Part shown: piece by piece, positions 1 to 7,621 of the stretch
Numbering within the stretch: the first letter of the stretch is position 1
How the letters are laid out: each line of letters begins with the position of its first letter
NCBI RefSeq assembly: GCF_000187245.1
Contig: NC_027863.1
Coordinates: forward strand, 804,735-868,734
Reading direction: 5' to 3'
Source of the DNA: Ogataea parapolymorpha DL-1
Lineage: Eukaryota > Ascomycota > Pichiomycetes > Pichiales > Pichiaceae
DNA: 64,000 nucleotides
Made by a program: the position numbers and the translations under genes
The notes under the pieces: model-generated
The model's database searches: none
The model's input: only the letters and a program-made list of their open reading frames with translations
What the model was told of the DNA's origin: nothing

Positions 1-1
1 G

Positions 2-520
2 TCGCTCGAGACACTGGCAAAGCTCGCGGACGCGAAGACCACTAAACTGCTCGCCCCAGTGAAACACAAAATGACGCTTACGTGGACGGCCATCCAGACG
101 CTCGAGATCCAGATTCCGCTCCAGGACCTCACGCCTGGCCAGCGTCAAACCCAGCGGAACTTGGCCGTGTGCAAGGCTCTTTTCTACGCGCAGGAGATTT
201 TGTATCTGAAGCTCGCGGACGCCTCCACAGAAGCGGGCAGCCCCGTGGTGCAGTTCTACCTCGAGCAGCTGGTGGCGGAGCTCGGCGCGCTGTCGGGCAA
301 CTCGCTCACGCTGCTGCTGTTCCCGCTATTGATTGGAGGCTGTGTGGCCCTAAAAATGGCGCACCGTGAATTTTTCTCCAAAGAATTACATATCCTCGCC
401 CAGGACCAACAGTACCCGCTGGCGCGCAAAATGGCGGAAAAACTGGAGGACCTGTGGTGCGAGGAGGAGCAGCACACTGCTTCCGCGTACCAGTGGCTCA
501 TATCGACGTGCGGTCCGTGA
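2..520 (+). CDS. C-terminal fragment of a probable fungal zinc-cluster transcription regulator
   Basis: The reading frame is open from the left edge of the window, so the gene starts outside it; about 172 residues are visible. No DNA-binding domain is in view. The visible part is a helical segment with a hydrophobic stretch (LLLFPLLIGGCVAL) followed by a run of charged helices ending in a Trp-rich tail, which is the usual look of the end of the fungal-specific transcription factor domain (fungal_trans_2 type, as in Uga3- and Arg81-like regulators). That family match is from memory of the pattern, not from a search. The last seven codons overlap the end of the convergent gene on the other strand. 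It could also be another helical protein; the upstream sequence would settle it. Confidence 0.45.
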   Translation, partial: SLETLAKLADAKTTKLLAPVKHKMTLTWTAIQTLEIQIPLQDLTPGQRQTQRNLAVCKALFYAQEILYLKLADASTEAGSPVVQFYLEQLVAELGALSGNSLTLLLFPLLIGGCVALKMAHREFFSKELHILAQDQQYPLARKMAEKLEDLWCEEEQHTASAYQWLISTCGP

Positions 521-1538
521 TTCCCTCGTAGATCTCGCCCACGAGCAGCTGGTACGTCGGGAGCAGGTCTCTGCCCGAGTGCGCGCCGCGCTTGCCGCGC
601 TCGTCTGTCTCGCTCGCGTCGACGGCCGCCTGGAACTCCTCGAATTTGGCCACCATCAGTATTTTCGTCCGCTGGACGATCGAGTCCATGCGCACCTTGT
701 CGGTGGTGCTGAAAATTGGCTTTTCTGTTTGGTCGATGAGAATACTCGCGAAATTGTCAATTTTGGCCAGCAGCTCCAACACCAGTTGGAAGTCCTGGAA
801 CGAGTCGAGACGATATTTCTCCAGATAGTCCGCCAGGTCGCCCATGATGCGGATGAGGTACGCCGGCTGCCCCACGACGGTCGACGGGTCGATCAGGTCG
901 ATCTGAAGCTCGTCCTCGGGCTCTGAGTCTGCTAGGTTTGAATGGTAAATAGCTGGAATCTTCTCTGTCCCGTAAAGTGACACCCACAGCAGTAACACGG
1001 CGCTCGTGACCTGCTCCAGCAGCCGGTCCAGCGTGTACTTGGAAACGTCGTCCGGCTCTGCCTGCGGTGGGGGCGACGCGTCGATCTCGGCAAGCGGCGA
1101 CTTTTCGGCCTGCTCGTCATCGACATCGTTCTCGTCATCATCGTTTCGCAGCGAAAGATACTTGATAAACATCCGCTGGATCTGCAGCAGCTTGGCGTCC
1201 ATGTACGCCACCAGCCGACTCTGTTGCGCCCCGCTTAGCTTGCGCGGGCGCTGGGGCGGCCGGCGCACGAGGCGCGGGGGCTCCGAAGCAGTGAGCCCGC
1301 GGTTCTGTCCAAATGGATTGACCGGCGACGGCCTATTAATTGTGGCGTCCAGGTCAGTGAAATCGTCAATACTTCCCGTGGTTGCTGTTGGGACCATCTC
1401 GACGCTCTCGCTGCCCACTGCCTCTTCAGAGTCGGACGATAAATCCAGAGCCTCGGCAAGATCCTTTGGTATGTCGTGGTCGGTCAATTCCACCTCTTGG
1501 TCCGGTTCAGGGTGTCGTGGTGTAGACGGCGCATTCAT
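498..1538 (-). CDS. TFB6: TFIIH-associated Tfb6-like protein
   Basis: A 346-residue protein, close to the length of S. cerevisiae Tfb6, the TFIIH subunit that helps release the Ssl2 helicase from the complex. The N-terminal third is acidic and disordered. A basic amphipathic helix follows at about residues 99-131 (KLSGAQQSRLVAYMDAKLLQ onward), the part I recognise as Tfb6-like. The C-terminal half is helical (DLADYLEKYRLDSFQDF). It lies head to head with the aldehyde dehydrogenase gene, with 138 bp between their starts. The family call rests on one motif, the length and the charge layout, so it is moderate. Confidence 0.55.
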   Translation of the reverse strand: MNAPSTPRHPEPDQEVELTDHDIPKDLAEALDLSSDSEEAVGSESVEMVPTATTGSIDDFTDLDATINRPSPVNPFGQNRGLTASEPPRLVRRPPQRPRKLSGAQQSRLVAYMDAKLLQIQRMFIKYLSLRNDDDENDVDDEQAEKSPLAEIDASPPPQAEPDDVSKYTLDRLLEQVTSAVLLLWVSLYGTEKIPAIYHSNLADSEPEDELQIDLIDPSTVVGQPAYLIRIMGDLADYLEKYRLDSFQDFQLVLELLAKIDNFASILIDQTEKPIFSTTDKVRMDSIVQRTKILMVAKFEEFQAAVDASETDERGKRGAHSGRDLLPTYQLLVGEIYEGITDRTSI

Positions 1539-1639
1539 GACAAAGAATGAGATGATAATTTTCTACTGCACCCTTGCACCACAAATGATTAAATTTAATT
1601 TTTTTCAGCTCCTGCCTTATCAGGAAGGTGCATACACGA

Positions 1640-1647
1640 TATATAGA
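1640..1647 (+). promoter_or_regulatory. TATA-like element before the aldehyde dehydrogenase gene
   Basis: TATATAGA lies 30 bp before the aldehyde dehydrogenase ATG at 1677, in the 138-bp divergent promoter shared with the Tfb6-like gene. It is unusually close to the start codon for a yeast TATA box, so it may only be AT-rich leader sequence. Confidence 0.3.
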
Positions 1648-1676
1648 TAGCATTTAGTGCTGAATTTGCTTCTCAA

Positions 1677-3164
1677 ATGACCATCGCACACATTACAGTT
1701 CCGAACGGCAAGCAATACCAGCTGGAGACCGGCGTTTTTATCAACAACGAGTTTCTGGCCACCGAAAGCCAACTCGCCGTCGAGGACCCTGGCACCGGCG
1801 CTGAGATCTGTGCCGTCCATCTTGGCGACGAGAAACATGTGGAGCAGGCCGTGAAAAGCGCAAGAAAGTGCTTTACTGAGGTATGGCGCAGCAAAAGTGG
1901 CCGCGAAAGGTCGGACCTGCTGCTCAAAATGTCGCAGCTCATGGTCGAGCACAGCGATCAACTGGCCGATCTCGAAGCCCTCGAAAGCGGCAAGCCAAAG
2001 GCGACGAACGCCATTTTCGACGTGCTGCACTCGGCAGACGTGTTCCGCTACTACAGTGCTTTGGCAATCACTGCCGAGGACGGCAAGACAGTCGAAACAG
2101 AGCGCTCGAAATTCACCTACACTGTGACGGAGCCATATGGGGTGTGTGCTGCCATCATGGCGTGGAATTTCCCCTGCTCCACGTTTGCATGGAAAGTGGC
2201 CCCGTGCTTGGCAGCCGGCAACGCCATTGTGGTCAAGCCGTCCGAAAATACGCCTCTTTCTGCCCTGTATATGTGCGAGCTCTTTTTGAAGGCTGGAGCT
2301 CCGGCTGGACTGGTGAACGTTGTTTGTGGTCTTGGAGCCAAGGTTGGGTCCGCCATTGCGTCACACCCAGGCATCGACAAGGTCACTTTCACGGGTAGCA
2401 CTGTGGTTGGCAAGACCATCCAGAAGCTCGCCGCAGAAAACCTTAAGGCATGCACTCTGGAGTGCGGTGGAAAGTCGCCGCTTGTGGTGTACGACGATGC
2501 CGACCTGGAACAGGCTGTCAAATGGGCTGCGTTCGGCATCTTCTTCAACAAGGGCGAAATTTGCACCGCCTCGTCCAGAATATACGTGCAAGCGGGTATC
2601 TACCACGAGTTTCTGGACAGACTGAAAAAGCACGTTGAAGAGAATTTCGTGCAGGGTCCGCAGTTCGCCGAGGGTGTCAACGTCGGTCCGCAGGTCTCCA
2701 AGGTGCAGCAGGATAAGATCCTGGACTACGTCAAGATAGGAGTGGCCGAGGGTGCCAGACTTGTGTGCGGAGGCAACAAAGTGCCCGACCTGGCGGGCTA
2801 TTTTCTGCAGCCGACAATTTTGGCCGACTGTTCCCAATCTATGAGAGTCGTTCAAGAAGAGATCTTCGGCCCCGTCGTCACGGTGTCGAAATTCAACACG
2901 GACGAGGAAGCAATTGAGCTGTCAAACGACTCGTCCTACGGCCTGGCTGCATACCTGTTCACTCAAAACATCAATCGGTCACAGAAGTATATCCGCGAGG
3001 TGCAGAGCGGCCAGGTGTTTGTCAACTACACGTTCGCAGCAGACTACCGTATGCCATTCGGAGGATACAAGATGTCGGGAATCGGCCGCGAGCTTGGAGA
3101 GGCCGGCCTGGCAGCATTCAGCCAGACAAAAGCAGTCCACATAAATTTATCCAGTAAACTGTAA
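1677..3164 (+). CDS. Aldehyde dehydrogenase with a C-terminal peroxisomal signal (SKL)
   Basis: A 495-residue NAD(P)-dependent aldehyde dehydrogenase that oxidises aldehydes to acids. Family landmarks are present: the substrate/cofactor channel motif MAWNFPCS, the Rossmann segment FTGSTVVGKTI, the general-base Glu262 in LECGGKSP, and the catalytic Cys296 in GEICTAS. The length is that of the classical ALDH family with no mitochondrial presequence. The protein ends in NLSSKL followed by TAA, a canonical type 1 peroxisomal targeting signal. The ECGGKSP variant resembles betaine/aminoaldehyde dehydrogenases (ALDH9/10 type) more than yeast Ald4/Ald6, but I cannot assign the substrate. A peroxisomal place fits a yeast that oxidises amines or alcohols in peroxisomes. 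Confidence 0.9.
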   Translation: MTIAHITVPNGKQYQLETGVFINNEFLATESQLAVEDPGTGAEICAVHLGDEKHVEQAVKSARKCFTEVWRSKSGRERSDLLLKMSQLMVEHSDQLADLEALESGKPKATNAIFDVLHSADVFRYYSALAITAEDGKTVETERSKFTYTVTEPYGVCAAIMAWNFPCSTFAWKVAPCLAAGNAIVVKPSENTPLSALYMCELFLKAGAPAGLVNVVCGLGAKVGSAIASHPGIDKVTFTGSTVVGKTIQKLAAENLKACTLECGGKSPLVVYDDADLEQAVKWAAFGIFFNKGEICTASSRIYVQAGIYHEFLDRLKKHVEENFVQGPQFAEGVNVGPQVSKVQQDKILDYVKIGVAEGARLVCGGNKVPDLAGYFLQPTILADCSQSMRVVQEEIFGPVVTVSKFNTDEEAIELSNDSSYGLAAYLFTQNINRSQKYIREVQSGQVFVNYTFAADYRMPFGGYKMSGIGRELGEAGLAAFSQTKAVHINLSSKL

Positions 3165-3264
3165 CGGAATTATTTTATATAATAATTTTTCAAGATTTTT
3201 CTCTGGGTTTTTTTCCAAATCGACTTATTTTATCATTCCAGCTCGCTGCATATAGAACTCTGCG

Positions 3265-5532
3265 ATGCAGAGGCTTCAGAACGCGCGCATTCTGCTGAGC
3301 TCGCCGGGGCGAATATACTTGCGGGTCTTCTCCATGCGAGTAGAGCTTGACTGGGGCCAGCTAGAACGCGACAAACCGGTTACCAATATGAACCAAGGGG
3401 GTGTTTTTGGACTTGGCCCCGGGTTAAGGCTCAAGAATATCCCGCATGACCACCACGATAGACACGAACAGCACACCAAGAGCGATGTATATAAAGAACT
3501 TGCGCCAGTTGACCCACAGCCACAAAACCAGGAGTTATCCAACGATTTACCACAGGAGCCAGAAAAAGTGCCGCAGAGCGAGCGTCCAGACTTATCGAAA
3601 TTATTCAGCATCAGCAGACGACCCATGGACGCATTTCTGAAGGGTAAGTACAAACGGAAGCCCTGCGACAAGCATCCCGAAAGGCCTGTTCCCGCTTTTT
3701 TACCTCCGGATATGGCAGAGCTTTTCAGAACCAAGAAATACGCCGAGTTATACCGTAGACTCGAGTCGGTGTCTCTTGCGCCGTTCGAGTTCGAACAGCT
3801 GCTCATTATGTCCAACAATTACACCTTTATCTACAAAATGGCACAGAGATTTCGCGACATTTTTGACTACGCGGGCCTGAGCACTGCATTTCTCGAACGC
3901 CTGCTTCTCGTCCTCTACATGAACTTCGACTACAAAGAGTTTGAACGTATATTCAGCATCTACCTCAGTCGTGTCGACGACCCTGATCCCGACGCTTTCC
4001 GGCTAGCTCTACGTGTGTATCTGCGCACAGAAAACGTGAGCGTGGCCACACAGATATTTAATCAGACAGTTATGTCATGCAGAAAATTGTCCGCCGATAT
4101 TTTGGACTCGTACCTAAAGGATCTGCAGCAAACGACGTCCAATCCGTCACTGTGCTATATGGCATACCGGTTATGGCACTCCCGAGGCCATAACATCCAC
4201 TTTCGCACGCGAGTCCTAATATACAAGATAATGATGCGCCACGGTACACGAGAACAGGAAAAATGGGTTATACAACATATGGAAGACACTAAAAGTCACA
4301 AGGTGTGGTTCGTCGACGAGCTGGACGAAATTGAAACGAGCCGAGAGGCCCGGCAATACATCTCCACTCTCTATCTGGAATGGGTTGAGCGATTAGAGCC
4401 CGAGGAATGTGAGTGTTTCCGTCTGGAGTGCATAGACATGTTCATGAGAGTTGGAGAGGTTTCGCTGGCTAGGAAAGTGCTGGAGGACGCTGCCACGGAC
4501 GCAGAGTTCAAGGTTCTGCTTCGCAGAGTTTTATGGTGGATCCAGCGCGATGGACAGCCCGAGGTGTATGCGGAACTTTTGCTCAAGATAGCCAGAGAAA
4601 CCGGCTTGGAATTCCAGGAAGATTTTGTCTATAACCTGTGGAAAACTTACGTGGCAGCATACCCGATGATCCGCACACCTATAACTCGGAGATTGGTGCA
4701 GGAAATCCAGAGCAGCGATAACTTCTCGCTTCAACGGCTTGCGCACGTGATCACACTCGACGAAAAAACCGGCAAGCATCGTCTGTTGCGCAGGAGTATA
4801 GTTGGGGACAGGGCAGAACCCGTGCTGCCGCGGATGAAGGCGATCGACAGCCGGATGCGCAGTGGGATCTGGCCGCACAAGGGGATATTGGTGACGGCAT
4901 TGAAGACGTCTCGGTCCATCGAGGAAGTCGAGCAGCTGGTGGATTTTATGCGCAGCAACCCGAAAATCGCGGACTTGGACGAACCATCGCTCAAAATGCT
5001 AGTTTTTCTCAAACGCAAGACACTCAACCCGAAATTTCATCTTGGCACCTTTAAGTTCCTCTCGTCGATTGTGGAGGAACATCGCGACTTTCTGTCCGTT
5101 TCAGACTACACGAACATGCTGCTGGATGCCGTCAAGTTCCATAACCATGAGTTTGGCATGGTGGTTATGGACAGAATGGCAGAGGTTTCGCCGCGCAGCA
5201 ACACCGAGCTTCTCAGGGCTGTGTACGCTATAATCAAGTTTTACCTTGAGCAGGGGCGTCTGGACCTTGCGATCGATATACTAGAGCAAGTCAAGAAGGA
5301 CAAGACGTTCTACCCTACGGAGATTTTCATGCGCAACACGAAATCGATCTGTGAGTTATACGCCCATAACCTGGACGTGCAAGACAGCCACGAGATCAGA
5401 GAGAACCTTGTTATATATCTCGAGCACACGATCAAAGTGCTACAGAACCAGTACGACCAAATCAGCGCGCAGCATATGCAAAAATTGGACGAGTATCTAG
5501 AGAAAATGGGCCGCTGGAGGGAACTTGTATAA
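3265..5532 (+). CDS. Large helical-repeat (PPR-like) mitochondrial protein, function unknown
   Basis: A 755-residue protein. The first 25 residues carry several Arg and no acidic residue (MQRLQNARILLSSPGRIYLR), a good mitochondrial presequence. The rest is almost wholly alpha-helical with repeated pairs of helices (for example FLERLLLVLYMNFDYKEFER, DAFRLALRVYLRTENVSVAT, RLDLAIDILEQVKKD), the style of the fast-evolving pentatricopeptide-like proteins that bind mitochondrial mRNAs or rRNA in yeasts. I cannot match it to a named S. cerevisiae factor. It stands in tandem between the aldehyde dehydrogenase and the RING protein genes, with about 100 bp of AT-rich promoter. Confidence 0.55.
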   Translation: MQRLQNARILLSSPGRIYLRVFSMRVELDWGQLERDKPVTNMNQGGVFGLGPGLRLKNIPHDHHDRHEQHTKSDVYKELAPVDPQPQNQELSNDLPQEPEKVPQSERPDLSKLFSISRRPMDAFLKGKYKRKPCDKHPERPVPAFLPPDMAELFRTKKYAELYRRLESVSLAPFEFEQLLIMSNNYTFIYKMAQRFRDIFDYAGLSTAFLERLLLVLYMNFDYKEFERIFSIYLSRVDDPDPDAFRLALRVYLRTENVSVATQIFNQTVMSCRKLSADILDSYLKDLQQTTSNPSLCYMAYRLWHSRGHNIHFRTRVLIYKIMMRHGTREQEKWVIQHMEDTKSHKVWFVDELDEIETSREARQYISTLYLEWVERLEPEECECFRLECIDMFMRVGEVSLARKVLEDAATDAEFKVLLRRVLWWIQRDGQPEVYAELLLKIARETGLEFQEDFVYNLWKTYVAAYPMIRTPITRRLVQEIQSSDNFSLQRLAHVITLDEKTGKHRLLRRSIVGDRAEPVLPRMKAIDSRMRSGIWPHKGILVTALKTSRSIEEVEQLVDFMRSNPKIADLDEPSLKMLVFLKRKTLNPKFHLGTFKFLSSIVEEHRDFLSVSDYTNMLLDAVKFHNHEFGMVVMDRMAEVSPRSNTELLRAVYAIIKFYLEQGRLDLAIDILEQVKKDKTFYPTEIFMRNTKSICELYAHNLDVQDSHEIRENLVIYLEHTIKVLQNQYDQISAQHMQKLDEYLEKMGRWRELV

Positions 5533-5590
5533 AGATAGACAAATGTACTAAATTTCTAAAACGTAAAATAATTTTTTATGATCCACATCG

Positions 5591-6442
5591 ATGGAAGTGC
5601 TCAAGTTATTGCAATCCTTGGGGGATGAGAACAAGAAGGACCTGATGCGACGCAGTGTCGAGGTCTTTACTTGCACCATCTGTCAGGAATTGATGGTGAC
5701 TCCGTTCACGGTCGCTTGTGGGCACACTTTTTGTTACGAGTGCCTGTCGGACTGGCTCAAGGTGAAGCACTCGTGTCCGTTGTGTCGCCAGCGTGTGAGG
5801 CGTGTTCCTGTGTTCAATGTGCCGATGAAACAGCTGCTGGAAAGTTATCTGGAGGCGGTGGCGAAGGACCATCCCGACCAAAAAGAACCCATAACCAAGA
5901 TGATACGCGAGCGCAACAAGTTATACGAGAAAGATAACCACAACGATACCTGTTTCAAGAACCTGTTTGACAACTATTCGGAGGCCGTTCTGGATACCAG
6001 CGATGGCATTCCGCGTTGCAGTGTCTGCCACTGGGAAGCGCACGGCTCACGCTGTTTGAATTGTGGGCGACGCCTTCTTGCGGCTACTAACGAGAGATTT
6101 TCGTCCTCGGACAGTGAAGATGATCCGGAGTACCACGACGAGTCGGCCTCGTACGGCGAAGAGAGTTTTATTTCTCTGCTGGAGCGCGAAAGCCCTGAGC
6201 TTGCGGACGCCTGGCGGCAACGGGAAGCACTTCGACTGTTTATTAATGCTCCGTCTCCTGGCGAAGAGGAGGAGGACGATTTTGACGACGATTACGTTGA
6301 CTACGACTTTGAGCGCGACCTCAGGGACGCAGATAGCGTGCCCAGCGACATAGACGACGGTGATGAGTACTATCGACCTGCGAACACGCGGCATCGGTCG
6401 AGGATCCTGTCGAGCGACAGCGACGAGGAGTGGACGGAGTGA
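5591..6442 (+). CDS. RING-finger E3 ubiquitin ligase, Psh1-like
   Basis: A 283-residue protein with a C3HC4 RING at Cys28-X2-Cys31, Cys43-X-His45, Cys48-X2-Cys51 and Cys62-X2-Cys65, so it should bind an E2 and ubiquitinate a partner. A second four-cysteine finger follows (Cys143-X2-Cys146-X8-Cys155-X2-Cys158), and the C-terminus from about residue 166 is strongly acidic with Ser-Asp-Glu clusters. RING, then a zinc finger, then an acidic tail is the plan of S. cerevisiae Psh1, which targets misplaced centromeric histone Cse4 for degradation. The acidic tail suits contact with histones. Psh1 is longer, so orthology is probable rather than certain. Confidence 0.7.
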   Translation: MEVLKLLQSLGDENKKDLMRRSVEVFTCTICQELMVTPFTVACGHTFCYECLSDWLKVKHSCPLCRQRVRRVPVFNVPMKQLLESYLEAVAKDHPDQKEPITKMIRERNKLYEKDNHNDTCFKNLFDNYSEAVLDTSDGIPRCSVCHWEAHGSRCLNCGRRLLAATNERFSSSDSEDDPEYHDESASYGEESFISLLERESPELADAWRQREALRLFINAPSPGEEEEDDFDDDYVDYDFERDLRDADSVPSDIDDGDEYYRPANTRHRSRILSSDSDEEWTE

Positions 6443-7621
6443 ACCAAGCGGCGAGCTTGGGTTATAGGTTTTCGGTTATAGGAGGGTAAATGGAATTGTA
6501 AGAATAGTTAGGATCGTTATCTGTAATTAAAAATGCAGAATTATTAGCTGGCTTCGGTGCAGCCAGATGGAATAATCACCAAATTTACCTAATTAGTCCA
6601 ATGAAACAGGCCCACCCTGGCTATACGCAAGGGCAAGCCTCCGAGAGGGTCTATGTCACATGGGGCATGAAACGATACAGTATTGAGGGCCATGACAACA
6701 AGAATGTCGTGATCCGGGGTATCTTGTTTGGGCAAGCAAGTTTCCCAATAGGGAACAATACGGTCTAAAAACAGAACACAGGCATTTTTAGGCGGTGGAT
6801 GCGGAATGAATGAATGGCTGGAAAGATCGGCTCGGTTTTGGCAAGTTGAGTGAAAAAAAACCTGGCCGAAAAAACCTCAAAAGTTATGATTTCGCATATA
6901 ACCGGTCCTGGTCCGAAACCGGTGCAGAAATTATGTTCTTGGCAATTACGTAGTTGTAGAAGCTGGGGATGGCTTGCAAAGAGGCCCTTGGGCGTTGATG
7001 GGTAAGGGCGGATCTCCTGGGGCAGCGGATGGACAGAAGCCAGTTGTAGATTCTGGCTCCGCAGTATCCCGAGTTTCAGCCGTCCCTGCCTGGGTCCTGC
7101 GACCTTCCCCTGGATTGCAAAAGGTAAACAATAGCATACAGAAAGAAACGATAGCGTAGAAAAGGCGGGTAAGATACGCTTAATAAAACGTCTCCGCGAA
7201 GCAGTATCCCAGATAACCGGGTAAGATGGAGGTGCTCACGGCTAGATTGAGTGCGCTGCGGTTTGCTCGGCACGGTCGAGCCAGTATCGGCAATGTCCCG
7301 GTATCCAATTTTCACGCAAAATATGTCTTCCCGGATATTCCGTTGCTGAAAAACAATAGAAATCGGTTTTCTCAACGATATCGACCAGTGAAAATACAGC
7401 TAAATAACTCGTTGGTCGGAAACTTAATTGTGGTTTGTGTTTCTTTTTTACCCTTTTGGTACCGATTGTTGTTTACTCAATTTGGACAAACAAAGTCGCT
7501 CGTTTCAAGGTGCATAATTTGCATCCACCTCTTAAAAATGCAGTATCTTTCCTTCGTTTTTCTCCATCCAACTTTATATTCTTTTTTTCTTTCAGTTCAA
7601 TTGCTAGAATAGAGACTCATC
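6443..7621 (+). promoter_or_regulatory. Long non-coding stretch; presumed PMA1 promoter
   Basis: About 1.2 kb without a convincing gene, much longer than other gaps here, as expected before a very strongly expressed gene. The last 200 bp are T-rich on the coding strand, typical of yeast core promoters and leaders. Two 10-bp words occur twice: GCAGTATCCC at 7061-7070 and 7201-7210, and CGGGTAAGAT at 7166-7175 and 7218-7227. ACCGGT occurs at 6901 and 6918. These could be activator sites; I cannot name a factor. I saw no tRNA. The 128-residue frame at 7226-7612 has no family signature and poor composition. Confidence 0.6.

Noticed and set aside
1006..1650. 214-codon plus-strand frame antisense to the Tfb6-like gene
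   Set aside because: Serine-rich low-complexity shadow; the minus-strand protein has the better composition and family resemblance.
7226..7612. 128-codon frame in the PMA1 promoter
   Set aside because: No domain or signal, T-rich 3' part typical of leader DNA, and it runs up to the PMA1 start; more likely promoter.
6443..7621. tRNA, small RNA gene or transposon remnant in the longest gap
   Set aside because: I saw no B-box-like GGTTCGA word, no terminal repeats and no coding remnant by eye; a covariance-model scan was not possible.
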